64,000 nt of DNA from Saccharibacillus sacchari DSM 19268. Its GTDB lineage: Bacteria; Bacillota; Bacilli; Paenibacillales; Paenibacillaceae. Shown piece by piece: positions 25,521 to 33,148 of the stretch; positions within the stretch are counted from its first letter, which is position 1; each line of letters begins with the position of its first letter. Location: NCBI RefSeq assembly GCF_000585395.1, contig NZ_KK073875.1:3881307-3945306 (forward strand). Direction: 5' to 3'. The notes beneath the pieces are model-generated. The model was not told where the DNA came from. It did no database searches and worked only from the letters and a program-made list of their open reading frames with translations. The position numbers and the translations under genes are program-made.

Positions 25521-25554
25521 AAAAAGCTTCTTCCCGGGCGGGAAGAAGCTTTTT
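25521..25554. terminator. bidirectional terminator
   Basis: AAAAAGCTTCTTCCC and GGGAAGAAGCTTTTT, an almost perfect stem with A/T-runs on both sides, between the convergent anti-sigma and secreted-protein genes. Confidence 0.9.
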
Positions 25555-25574
25555 GCCGCGGATTGCCGAGATTA

Positions 25575-26138
25575 TTAGTTAGGCACGAATACGGTGCTGC
25601 TATAAATCGTACGGCTTTCCTTATTGATTCCGCTGGATGCCCAATGATCGGATTTGATTCGGTAATAATAACCTTTCGTTACGCTCAATGCGTAATTCAG
25701 GTTGTTATACGCAATTCCCGAGCTTTTGGTCCGCGTGCTTCCGAATTCTGTCCAATCGCTGCCTGTCCAACGTTCGAGGCCGGCCGTGACACCGCTTTGA
25801 GAAGCGGAAGCCGAACTTCTTGTTTCGGCGGAAATTTGCAGCGAAGAATTGCCCGACGTCGAAAGATTACTGTATGCTGAAACCAGATATTGGCTGGCCA
25901 TTAAACTTGATGCGAAACCTTCGTAATACAAAGTCGGCGGCGGCGGTGGCGTAAGCGCGCCCGGCTCCATCACAGATTCATTTAACGATCTTTCCGGCAG
26001 TGCCGTAAAAACATTGTCTGTCACAGGCGCTGATTCCGATGCTTGCCCGACCCCTGGAGCAGCGAACGATGCAGTAACCAAAGCAATAGCAGGGATAGCT
26101 AAAAGCTTGAAAAAATGAGTTTTTTTGTTTGTGTTCAT
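25575..26138 (-). CDS. secreted protein, DUF6147-like
   Basis: 187 residues. Signal peptide MNTNKKTHFFKLLAIPAIALVTASFAAPGVGQASE, with a likely cut after QA-S near 35. The mature part has PGALTPPPPPTLYYEG, then a beta-rich domain (SLQISAETRSSASASQSGVTAGLERWTG, YNNLNYALSVTKGYYYRIKSDHW) typical of small Bacillus exoproteins grouped as DUF6147. No catalytic motif. The ATG at 26138 follows GGGG by 7 nt; an inverted repeat lies just upstream (26154-26176). Its closeness to the ECF pair and the shared GALTPPPP stretch make it a possible target or partner, which is a guess. Confidence 0.75.
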   Translation of the reverse strand: MNTNKKTHFFKLLAIPAIALVTASFAAPGVGQASESAPVTDNVFTALPERSLNESVMEPGALTPPPPPTLYYEGFASSLMASQYLVSAYSNLSTSGNSSLQISAETRSSASASQSGVTAGLERWTGSDWTEFGSTRTKSSGIAYNNLNYALSVTKGYYYRIKSDHWASSGINKESRTIYSSTVFVPN

Positions 26139-26153
26139 TTTTATTCCCCTTTT

Positions 26154-26176
26154 CGTATGTAAATGTGTTACATACG
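26154..26176. promoter_or_regulatory. perfect dyad upstream of the secreted-protein gene
   Basis: CGTATGTAA-N5-TTACATACG, 9-bp perfect arms, placed right before the ribosome site of the gene starting at 26138. It could be an operator or an RNA hairpin in the leader. Confidence 0.5.
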
Positions 26177-26254
26177 TATATAACGAAACAGGAACCAATT
26201 TGGTTCCTGTTTTCTCCATTTTATATTAATTTATTTTTTGACTTCGCGAACTGC

Positions 26255-27982
26255 TCATATTTTGCGCTCACGACGGTACCATTCATAGATTTGCCGGGCA
26301 TCCGAAGCTTTCAATCGGGAGACGCTGATCGAAGAGCCGCCCGAACCGCCGAGCAAATGGGCTTTGATATTAAGCATCTGCCCTCTTCTTTGCCAACGGC
26401 TGCCTCCGACCCGGAAAGCCACGATATGCCGTTTCAGCGTGCAGTGCGTCTGTTTGGCGATCGCCCGATTGACGATTGTCAGCCGATCTCCGTCTAAAGC
26501 AGCTCCGCTGGTGCGGAAACTCCAGTAATCCAGACCGAATACGATCGGAACCAGCAGTAACGACCATAGGCCCATATGCGGGAAAAAGTAGATCAAGACC
26601 GCGGCCAAGACGGCGGTTACGATCAAGCCGATTCTGACATAGCCGAGTATCGCGCGTTTCGGAGGCTTCAACTCCGCAGCGGCAAATGTAAACTGCGGGA
26701 TGGTTTGCTCCAGTAGACTTGCGATCTGGGACCGCGGAATAAACGGATGCAAGGCGGGTGTCTCCTTCTCGCTTGAAGAAGATACGACATTGACCTCGAC
26801 ATGCGCGTACCCCAGCGCTTGCCGCAACCACCCTTCTCTGATCGTAACGGCCTGGACACGGGATGGATCGAACAAGAATTGCTTGCGTTCAAGCAATCCG
26901 TAGCGTACCGAAAGTCTCCCCCCGTCGCGGTATAAGGAAAATCCGGCAAATTTGACGATGAATAATACCAGTGACAGCAACCAGGCTGCAATCAAGGCTG
27001 CCGCAGCAATGATCAAGATGGCTTTAATGCCCGTAAAGTAGGCTTGGGCATTGCTGACCAGTTGGTTGACCCAGCGATCCGGCAGCAAATCGTCCGCGAA
27101 GGAAACGATACCGGCCACGAAGGCGACGGCCAAGCCGAGATTCATCTCGGTGAGGGCCGCTTGGAAAAGGCGGCCGGGGCCGAGCCGGTAGAGCAGCTCC
27201 GGCTCGCGGATCTTCGGTCGAGCGTCGGCCGCGACCGAAGGAGGTTGCGCCGCAGGCCCGCCTTCGGCGTGGCGTGCCTGCGGCGCGCGCGAATCCGGCG
27301 GGGCGAAGCCGTCCGCCGCGCCGGTTTCGCCCGGAACGGCCGAATCGCGCGGCGCTCGATTCGGAAGCTGCGCTCCTTCTTCATGAGGAGCGCCGGACGG
27401 AGCACCGTATGCTCCGTCCATTCTTTCCGGTCCCCCTGCTTGGACCGGAAACTCATTAGCGGCCGCCTGATCCTGGCCGCTTTCGCTTGCCGCGATCCCT
27501 GCGGCCGCATCATCGGCCTGATCGGGCAAGGCGATAGAGCGCTCGTTCAGAACGCGCTGAAGACGCTCCGCTTCCTCGCGCCTAAGCACGGGCAGCACGG
27601 CATCCCCTTCGCTGCCCCCTGGCGTCTCAATCTTCAATTGCACGACGCCCAGCAGACGCTGGATCAAAGGCTGTTCTTGGCTCACGGAGTGAATGCGCGA
27701 GTAATAAATAATTTTCTCGCTGCGTTGGATCAGACCTTTGCGAATCGTGATTCGGTCCGATTCTTCCTCATACGTGAACCTTTTCCAGCCGATGATTTCC
27801 ATGGCGCCTGTCAACAGGATCAAGGCTAACGCCCCGCCCATCACCCAATATACGGTAGGCGGAAATTTTCCGTTAGCGACGAACTGAATGCCGAAGATAA
27901 ACAGCAGCGGAACCAGACTGCGAATTAGCTTGAGCATGGAAAAGGCGATATACAGCGGAGACATCCGCTTCGGGCCGCTCAT
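26255..27982 (-). CDS. ydbT: YdbT-like PH domain membrane protein
   Basis: 575 residues. Three bacterial PH (bPH2) domains, each after a pair of membrane segments: first from about 65 (RFTYEEESDRITIRKGLIQRSEKIIYYSRIHSVSQEQPLIQRLLG), second near 355 (LYRDGGRLSVRYGLLERKQFLFDPSRVQAVTIREG), third at the C-terminus (LTIVNRAIAKQTHCTLKRHIVAFRVGGSRWQRRGQML). The pair YdbS-YdbT occurs throughout Bacilli; YdbT/YdbS have been tied to resistance to amylocyclicin-like bacteriocins. Between the first two domains is a 110-residue Ala/Gly/Pro-rich low-complexity insert coded by very GC-rich DNA. The ATG at 27982 overlaps the ydbS stop by 4 nt. Confidence 0.88.
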   Translation of the reverse strand: MSGPKRMSPLYIAFSMLKLIRSLVPLLFIFGIQFVANGKFPPTVYWVMGGALALILLTGAMEIIGWKRFTYEEESDRITIRKGLIQRSEKIIYYSRIHSVSQEQPLIQRLLGVVQLKIETPGGSEGDAVLPVLRREEAERLQRVLNERSIALPDQADDAAAGIAASESGQDQAAANEFPVQAGGPERMDGAYGAPSGAPHEEGAQLPNRAPRDSAVPGETGAADGFAPPDSRAPQARHAEGGPAAQPPSVAADARPKIREPELLYRLGPGRLFQAALTEMNLGLAVAFVAGIVSFADDLLPDRWVNQLVSNAQAYFTGIKAILIIAAAALIAAWLLSLVLFIVKFAGFSLYRDGGRLSVRYGLLERKQFLFDPSRVQAVTIREGWLRQALGYAHVEVNVVSSSSEKETPALHPFIPRSQIASLLEQTIPQFTFAAAELKPPKRAILGYVRIGLIVTAVLAAVLIYFFPHMGLWSLLLVPIVFGLDYWSFRTSGAALDGDRLTIVNRAIAKQTHCTLKRHIVAFRVGGSRWQRRGQMLNIKAHLLGGSGGSSISVSRLKASDARQIYEWYRRERKI

Positions 27983-28488
27983 TCTTCCGTCCTCCGAGCC
28001 AACTCCCCGATCGTTCGTTTCAAGCTTTCGGCTTCCTCTGCCTTCAGTCCGGCAATCGAGTGCGTGGTCGCCGCAGTTACGACCTTCAGTTCGGCTAATC
28101 CATACTTGCGAAGGATCGGCCCGCTCTCCAGTTTGACGTGCTGTACCTTAGTCATAGGAATCAGGGTCTCTGTAATGAAGAACAGACCCTTGCGAATCTC
28201 GACCTCCTCCTCGAAGATCGCGAAGCCGAATCGGTTATAGCGAATAACAGGAACCCGGAACGTAGCGAACACGAATAAGAGGGCAAAAACTAACGTAACC
28301 AGCCCGCCGATCCATAACGGTAACCAGCTCCATTCGAAAACAACGCCCAACACTGCCAAAGTCGCCGCAATCAGCAGCGGAAATATGTAGAAGCAGGCGC
28401 TTCCAAGGCGCGAAGCTGCAATCCAGTCTGGATGCAGGCGCCGGAAACGTTCTTCGCCTCTTTGTTGCTTTTCTTCATTCGATTCCAT
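27979..28488 (-). CDS. ydbS: YdbS-like PH domain membrane protein
   Basis: 169 residues. Two membrane segments at about 33-50 (ACFYIFPLLIAATLAVLG) and 58-78, then one bPH2 domain (EEVEIRKGLFFITETLIPMTKVQHVKLESGPILRKYGLAELKVVTAATTHSIAG). It is the partner of the YdbT-like protein encoded next, with stop and start overlapping. The ATG at 28488 has GGAGGGG 6 nt upstream; an ATG five codons earlier lies on that ribosome site. Confidence 0.88.
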   Translation of the reverse strand: MESNEEKQQRGEERFRRLHPDWIAASRLGSACFYIFPLLIAATLAVLGVVFEWSWLPLWIGGLVTLVFALLFVFATFRVPVIRYNRFGFAIFEEEVEIRKGLFFITETLIPMTKVQHVKLESGPILRKYGLAELKVVTAATTHSIAGLKAEEAESLKRTIGELARRTEE

Positions 28489-28610
28489 GATTTTCCCCTC
28501 CATGCCTTAAAGCGTAGCGATATTTGGGATGCAAGTCAATCAAACGCCAGCGTTCGCTCATCCGCCTGATTGGGGATACGCAAGCAGGTACGCTCAAGTT
28601 GCAGACACGC

Positions 28611-28654
28611 AAAAAAAAGACCGCCGAATAATTTCGGCGGTCTCTCTGTTTTTT
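28611..28654 (-). terminator. terminator after the CorC-type gene
   Basis: GACCGCCGA paired with TCGGCGGTC; on the minus strand it is followed by eight T. An imperfect T-run on the other side may also serve the plus strand. Confidence 0.85.
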
Positions 28655-28698
28655 GTTCCTTATCCTAGAGCGTGTCTCGGCCCGACTCAAGCTTTCGA

Positions 28699-30126
28699 TT
28701 ACGCACCCGCTTCGGCCCGCTTCGCTGTCAAAGCTGTCGACATCGCCGCTTCAGCTTCTAGTTCTTCACCAATCAACTCTGAATCGGCTGCATCCGTTTC
28801 GCGTTCAGTCATACGATCTTCCTCAGGCAACGGCTTCAAAATCCGCACCCGCGAAATCCGCTTCTGCTCCGTCTCGTCCACGATAAACGTACACCCTTCG
28901 TGATCGACCGACTGTCCTTTTTGCGGAGGCAGCGCGTCGATCCGGGCATATAACCAACCGCCGATCGTGTCATAGTCGTCAAAGTCGAGTTCAAAGCCAA
29001 ATTGATCGTTTACGTCTTCGATCAGCATCATGCCGTCGATCGAGTAGCTGAACTCTCCGGCTTGCTCCGTTTCAGGGCGCTCTTCTTCATCAAACTCGTC
29101 CTGAATCTCGCCCACGATCTCTTCCATGATGTCTTCCAGCGTAACCAGCCCGGCCGTACCGCCGTATTCATCGACCAGCATCGCGATTTGCGTACGGCTG
29201 CGCTGCATCAGCTTCATCAGTTCGCTGATCCGGATCGACTCCGGCACGGCGATGATTGGACGAATCAACTGGTCATAGTCGGCACCCGGCGAACGCATCA
29301 GATCCTTGATATGGATAAAACCGATGATATGGTCTTTGTCCTGTTCGCAGACTGGATAGCGGGTTCGCATACCGTCGTAGGCGATTTCAAGATTTTCCTC
29401 ATGCGACAAATTGGTGTACAGACAGATCATTTCCGTCCGCGGAATCATCACTTCGCGCGCGGTTGTATCGGCAAATTCGAAGATATTGTCCACGAGCGCC
29501 ATTTCCGTATTATCGATCAACCCGTTCTTGTTGCTTTCCTTCACCAGAATCCGAATTTCTTCTTCGGTGTGCGCAGAGTCCAGTTCGGAAGCCGGCTCGA
29601 TCCGCAGAAGCTTAAGCAGACCGTTCGCCATTCCGTTCAAGACCCAGATAAACGGATACATCATTTTGTAGAAAAAGACCATCGGAGCCGCCGCCGCAAG
29701 CGCCACCGCTTCCGTTTTGCGAATGGCCATCGACTTGGGAGCCAGCTCCCCGATCACGATGTGCAGCATAGTGATGATGATGAACGCGATCGCGACCGAG
29801 GTTCCGTGAATCGCCACCTCATTGTTCCAGCCGAAACTATGGAACAGCGGGCGCAGGAACGACGCGACCGCCGGTTCCCCGATCCAACCCAGGCCAAGCG
29901 ATGCCAGCGTAATCCCGAGCTGACACGCCGACAGATACGCATCCAGGTTTTGCACCATATTCCGGGCAAAACCCGCACGCTTACTTCCGCCGTCCGCCAT
30001 CGTGGCAATTCGGCTTTCACGAAGCCGCACCATCGCGAATTCCGCCGCTACAAAAAATCCGTTCAACCCGACAAGCAGCACAACCATTAAAATACTTAAC
30101 CAACCTGGCAAGGGGTCACTATTCAA
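28699..30126 (-). CDS. CNNM/CorC-type transporter (HlyC/CorC family)
   Basis: 475 residues. Residues 1-190 are the DUF21/CNNM membrane domain (LSILMVVLLVGLNGFFVAAEFAMVRLRESRI; AYLSACQLGITLASLGLGWIGEPAVA; LHIVIGELAPKSMAIRK), then two CBS domains (ATTAREVMIPRTEMICLY, ELMKLMQRSRTQIAMLVDEYGGTAGLVTLEDIMEEIVGEIQDE) and a CorC_HlyC domain to about 440. Such proteins move Mg2+ or Co2+ across the membrane, sensing nucleotide or Mg in the CBS part. The acidic tail of about 40 residues is extra. No ATG fits the N-terminus; TTG at 30126 is the likely start, with a GGGAT-type site about 7 nt upstream that is involved in a possible RNA switch (30134-30199). Confidence 0.9.
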   Translation of the reverse strand: MNSDPLPGWLSILMVVLLVGLNGFFVAAEFAMVRLRESRIATMADGGSKRAGFARNMVQNLDAYLSACQLGITLASLGLGWIGEPAVASFLRPLFHSFGWNNEVAIHGTSVAIAFIIITMLHIVIGELAPKSMAIRKTEAVALAAAAPMVFFYKMMYPFIWVLNGMANGLLKLLRIEPASELDSAHTEEEIRILVKESNKNGLIDNTEMALVDNIFEFADTTAREVMIPRTEMICLYTNLSHEENLEIAYDGMRTRYPVCEQDKDHIIGFIHIKDLMRSPGADYDQLIRPIIAVPESIRISELMKLMQRSRTQIAMLVDEYGGTAGLVTLEDIMEEIVGEIQDEFDEEERPETEQAGEFSYSIDGMMLIEDVNDQFGFELDFDDYDTIGGWLYARIDALPPQKGQSVDHEGCTFIVDETEQKRISRVRILKPLPEEDRMTERETDAADSELIGEELEAEAAMSTALTAKRAEAGA

Positions 30127-30312
30127 TATACATCCCGTTTCCGCGCCGCTTACCCAAGCGTTACGCTATCGGAAAACGGGTCCACCTCCTTCGTTTTCCT
30201 AAATAATGTTGAATCACCGTATCCGACGACTGTTCACTTTGAGGTCCCTTGACCCAAGCTAGCAACTCCCCAATTTTATTCACTCCGTTTCCAAGACGTA
30301 TACGTCACATTT
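30127..30312 (-). promoter_or_regulatory. structured leader with mutually exclusive hairpins before the CorC-type gene
   Basis: On the minus strand three segments compete: GGAAAACG (30199-30192), CCCGTTTTCCG (30180-30170) and CGGAAACGGG (30143-30134). The middle one can pair with either neighbour. Pairing with the last would bury the GGGAT ribosome site before the TTG start; pairing with the first frees it but closes a loop that holds AAGGAGG. An upstream part has CTTGGGTCAAGGGACC arms. It does not match the M-box or yybP-ykoY motifs as I know them. Confidence 0.4.
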
Positions 30313-30379
30313 TAGCTATAACTTTAATTATAATCGTAAGTTACCTCCAGCAAAATAGGAATGAAAGGTCAAAAAAGCC

Positions 30380-30405
30380 AAAAAACCGCCCTAAGGACGG
30401 TTTTA
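30380..30405 (-). terminator. terminator after the methyltransferase gene
   Basis: AAAACCG(T/C)CC stem around a short TTA loop, followed on the minus strand by six T. Confidence 0.75.
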
Positions 30406-30482
30406 AGTCGATCTTATCGATCCATTCTTGCTTCTCGCGTTCCCGCACGGTCTCGCTCACGCTTTTACGACGGTTCTTCCGA

Positions 30483-31274
30483 TTATTTATGCGCGATTAA
30501 GGTAAAAGTCTTCGGAATGCCTTTGTCGAAGCTGTCGCCGGATAAGTTGGGTTCCTCATCAAGCCGAACGATCACAAGGCTGTTTTGAGCTACCGCGGTC
30601 ACGATCTCCCCGAGATTCCATTTGCGTAGCAGAACCTTCGGCGGTTCGCCTTCTGCATACTTGGCAAAGGAAGCTTCTTGTTCTTCCAGCGACGTATCGA
30701 AGTAATCCCCGTCTACTTTATGCTTGCGAATCTTGGCCGTCGTTCCGCGCGAAGAAATGAGCTTCGTCGAAACCGGATGGAAATCGCGAAGCACAAATCG
30801 TCCGCCGGGCGCGAGCAGCGTCTGAACCACATTCATAAACGGATTCAAGTCCGTAAAGTAATGCAGGATGCCCATTTCCGCAAATACGATATCGAAGGTT
30901 CCGGCGAGATTCGTCACGTCCAGCTTGAGCACGTCCGAAACCATATAATCCAGCGGGACGCCCGCCGCTTCTGCCAACTCCAACGCATAACGCTGGTTGC
31001 CCGGCGAAAAGTCGACGACAGCAACCGAAGCACCGAGCAGTGCCAGCGCAACCGCTTTGCTTCCGTTGGAGCCCATCAGGTTCATAATTCGTTTGCCCGA
31101 AGGATCGCCGATCGCGTCTCCCAGAACGGACAACGACTTCAACGGCTGCTTGCCGATTCTCTCTGCCGCTTCATCGGGTCTTCCGAAGCGTTGCACCCAA
31201 GCCTCGTACGTTTCCTGATTCCAGGCCTCTTCGTTGAAAGGATGGGCAACATTCTGTTGTTCTTGATTGTTCAT
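30483..31274 (-). CDS. class I SAM-dependent methyltransferase
   Basis: 263 residues. The SAM site begins GKRIMNLMGSNGSKAVALALLGASVAVVDFSPGNQRYALELAE near residue 70 (a variant of the GxGxG motif I), with VSDVLKLDV as motif II and FDIVFAEMGILHYF following, then LLAPGGRFVLRDFHP as the post-motif region. Cytoplasmic; substrate not known. Its closest look-alikes are uncharacterised methyltransferases of Firmicutes. The ATG at 31274 has GGAAG 6 nt upstream. It follows the 489-residue unknown gene by 45 nt on the same strand and may be co-transcribed with it. Confidence 0.88.
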   Translation of the reverse strand: MNNQEQQNVAHPFNEEAWNQETYEAWVQRFGRPDEAAERIGKQPLKSLSVLGDAIGDPSGKRIMNLMGSNGSKAVALALLGASVAVVDFSPGNQRYALELAEAAGVPLDYMVSDVLKLDVTNLAGTFDIVFAEMGILHYFTDLNPFMNVVQTLLAPGGRFVLRDFHPVSTKLISSRGTTAKIRKHKVDGDYFDTSLEEQEASFAKYAEGEPPKVLLRKWNLGEIVTAVAQNSLVIVRLDEEPNLSGDSFDKGIPKTFTLIAHK

Positions 31275-31319
31275 ATTCGACTTCCTTTCGATACAGCGCT
31301 CAGGCAACTGAACGGCACG

Positions 31320-32789
31320 CTAATCCTGAACTAAAATAATTCCGCGTTCGACTGCCGGAGCCGAATCAGCTTTCAGCAATCGAATCGCTTGGAGTACGCG
31401 CAGATTCGGCAAATGCTGAAGATCTTCAAGCGTATGCACGTCGAACCAGCCGTCTTCTCCGTTCCAGAACGGAATAATCTGAAGCTGAACCTGCTGCCCG
31501 CTGCCGATGACGAGCTTCGTGACCTTCGACAAGTCCTCTTCCGTCAATACCAGACGCTCGAAATATTCTCGAACCTCGGGGATCGGTCGATCTCCTTCTT
31601 CGGCAATCGATATTTCGCGCAGTGCATACTCTTGGACGAATACGCCTACGTCGAAACGCGGAGTCAGCACGTTTTGTTTGTACATCAATTCCTCGATAAC
31701 CGCAAGTTTAAAGTTAAAGTCCGCAAATGAGATCCCCTTGACCCCATTTTTGGTGCTTGGCATGCTGTCGGCTTCGATCTGCGCAATAACCGCATTCGCC
31801 TGTCGCAGCGTCTCCGCCGCTTTCGCGGCCAGAGCGGTCTTGCGATGCTGGGTAACGGTCAAATCCAGCACCAGTCGTCGATCAGTGGATCTGGCGATCT
31901 GAAGCAAAGGCTGACGCAGCAGAGGATAATAGATGAACGTATCGATAAATTCATCAAATTGTTCATCCGACCATGCAGGCATATACCGTGCAAGTGCATC
32001 AGACACGGGGCGAATGCCGCGTTCAAGTACGGCAGCCCCCTCGCCCATGAAGGACGAAGCCAGACTGAAGTAAGCTTTACCCTTATTTTCCCTGGATTGA
32101 TCAAGATTCAGATAGAAGTGAATGAGCCGTGCAATCTCTTCGGCATAGCCGGGATGGTAACCCAGCATATAGATATGAACATGATTGCAAGCCGGATAAA
32201 ACATTCGAATCAACTCTGGGAGCAAGATGGATGCTTCAGAGCGCAAATCGTCATCATCCATGTAATGCGGATGGTTGAAATAGATTTCGAACAGTGCTGC
32301 GGCGGCGCGTGAAAGCTCACGAAAAACCGGATCGCGCCGATCGGCACTTTTCCCCTTCTCAATCCATTCGCGCAGCAATTCAAGCACACGCGTATGACTG
32401 GATCGCAATTCGTCCCGAAGTGCGTAAGAGCTTTCGATCGACGCCTTGCGAAGCGCAAAAAGCTCGGTTAATTTGGCTGTTTTTCGCGCAGATGTTGCTT
32501 CTGTGAACGGTTCTTTTTCCAAAATATTCAGCATCGTGTCATAAAACCATGCGCGTTCCTCGACGGTTAGCAGGACGAACATCGACCACGCTTCGTTGAT
32601 CCGTTCATCCACGCGCTTTTGGTTCTCTTCCTCAAGCTCGAAATCGTCCACCCACTCGAAAGAAGCCTCGATTATTGCCCGACCTTCCGGTTCAGGCGTG
32701 AATCCTTGCAACCGATTCAGCAATTGGTGCGAGAGTTCCGAGGGCTCCTCGTCGGGATTTGCCCGAAGCAGGGCTTGGAGCTTGGTCAT
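31320..32789 (-). CDS. uncharacterised protein (C-terminal DUF6892-like)
   Basis: 489 residues, cytoplasmic, no signal peptide or membrane segment. The N-terminal 300 residues are helical and acidic, with no motif I know. The last 140 residues (ISFADFNFKLAVIEELMYKQNVLTPRFDVGVFVQEYALREI, LVIGSGQQVQLQIIPFWNGEDGWFDVHTLEDLQHLPNLR) resemble the DUF6892 domain found in proteins of Paenibacillus, but I am unsure. The start ATG at 32789 has GGGAGG about 7 nt upstream. Followed by the methyltransferase gene. Confidence 0.7.
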   Translation of the reverse strand: MTKLQALLRANPDEEPSELSHQLLNRLQGFTPEPEGRAIIEASFEWVDDFELEEENQKRVDERINEAWSMFVLLTVEERAWFYDTMLNILEKEPFTEATSARKTAKLTELFALRKASIESSYALRDELRSSHTRVLELLREWIEKGKSADRRDPVFRELSRAAAALFEIYFNHPHYMDDDDLRSEASILLPELIRMFYPACNHVHIYMLGYHPGYAEEIARLIHFYLNLDQSRENKGKAYFSLASSFMGEGAAVLERGIRPVSDALARYMPAWSDEQFDEFIDTFIYYPLLRQPLLQIARSTDRRLVLDLTVTQHRKTALAAKAAETLRQANAVIAQIEADSMPSTKNGVKGISFADFNFKLAVIEELMYKQNVLTPRFDVGVFVQEYALREISIAEEGDRPIPEVREYFERLVLTEEDLSKVTKLVIGSGQQVQLQIIPFWNGEDGWFDVHTLEDLQHLPNLRVLQAIRLLKADSAPAVERGIILVQD

Positions 32790-33148
32790 CGTAGTTCCTC
32801 CCAGTACATATGTCCATTACGTAACAATTTTCGTTCCTATAATAGTAACATTTAGTTCACTCCCTGCACCAGCCCGGCTTTTTAGAATCTTTTCAAATTC
32901 TAATGAAATTCCGGGCGATTTTTGCCGTTTTTTACATCCCGTCAACGACACCCCCTTATTAATCAGGCAAAAGGCCTGTTTTATTGAAATTAGCGCTCAT
33001 TAAAATGGTTGTTTCGTTATGTATGACAGCAATATGTAAGACCTTGAGCCTACCTCCATCATAAGGCTTTCTGCGTTCTTTTCAAAGCCGAAGAGCCGGA
33101 ATATGCGCATCCTTCTTGATAGACGCACCAATTCCGGCTTTGGTTGGA
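32790..33148. other. gene-free spacer between the unknown gene and the fucosidase gene
   Basis: This 359-bp stretch holds the promoter region of the 489-residue gene, and at 33094-33142 an inverted pair (AGCCGGAAT...AATTCCGGCT, with GCGC...GCGT inside) beyond the fucosidase stop, possibly its 3' hairpin; it has no T-run. No gene is supported. Confidence 0.4.
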
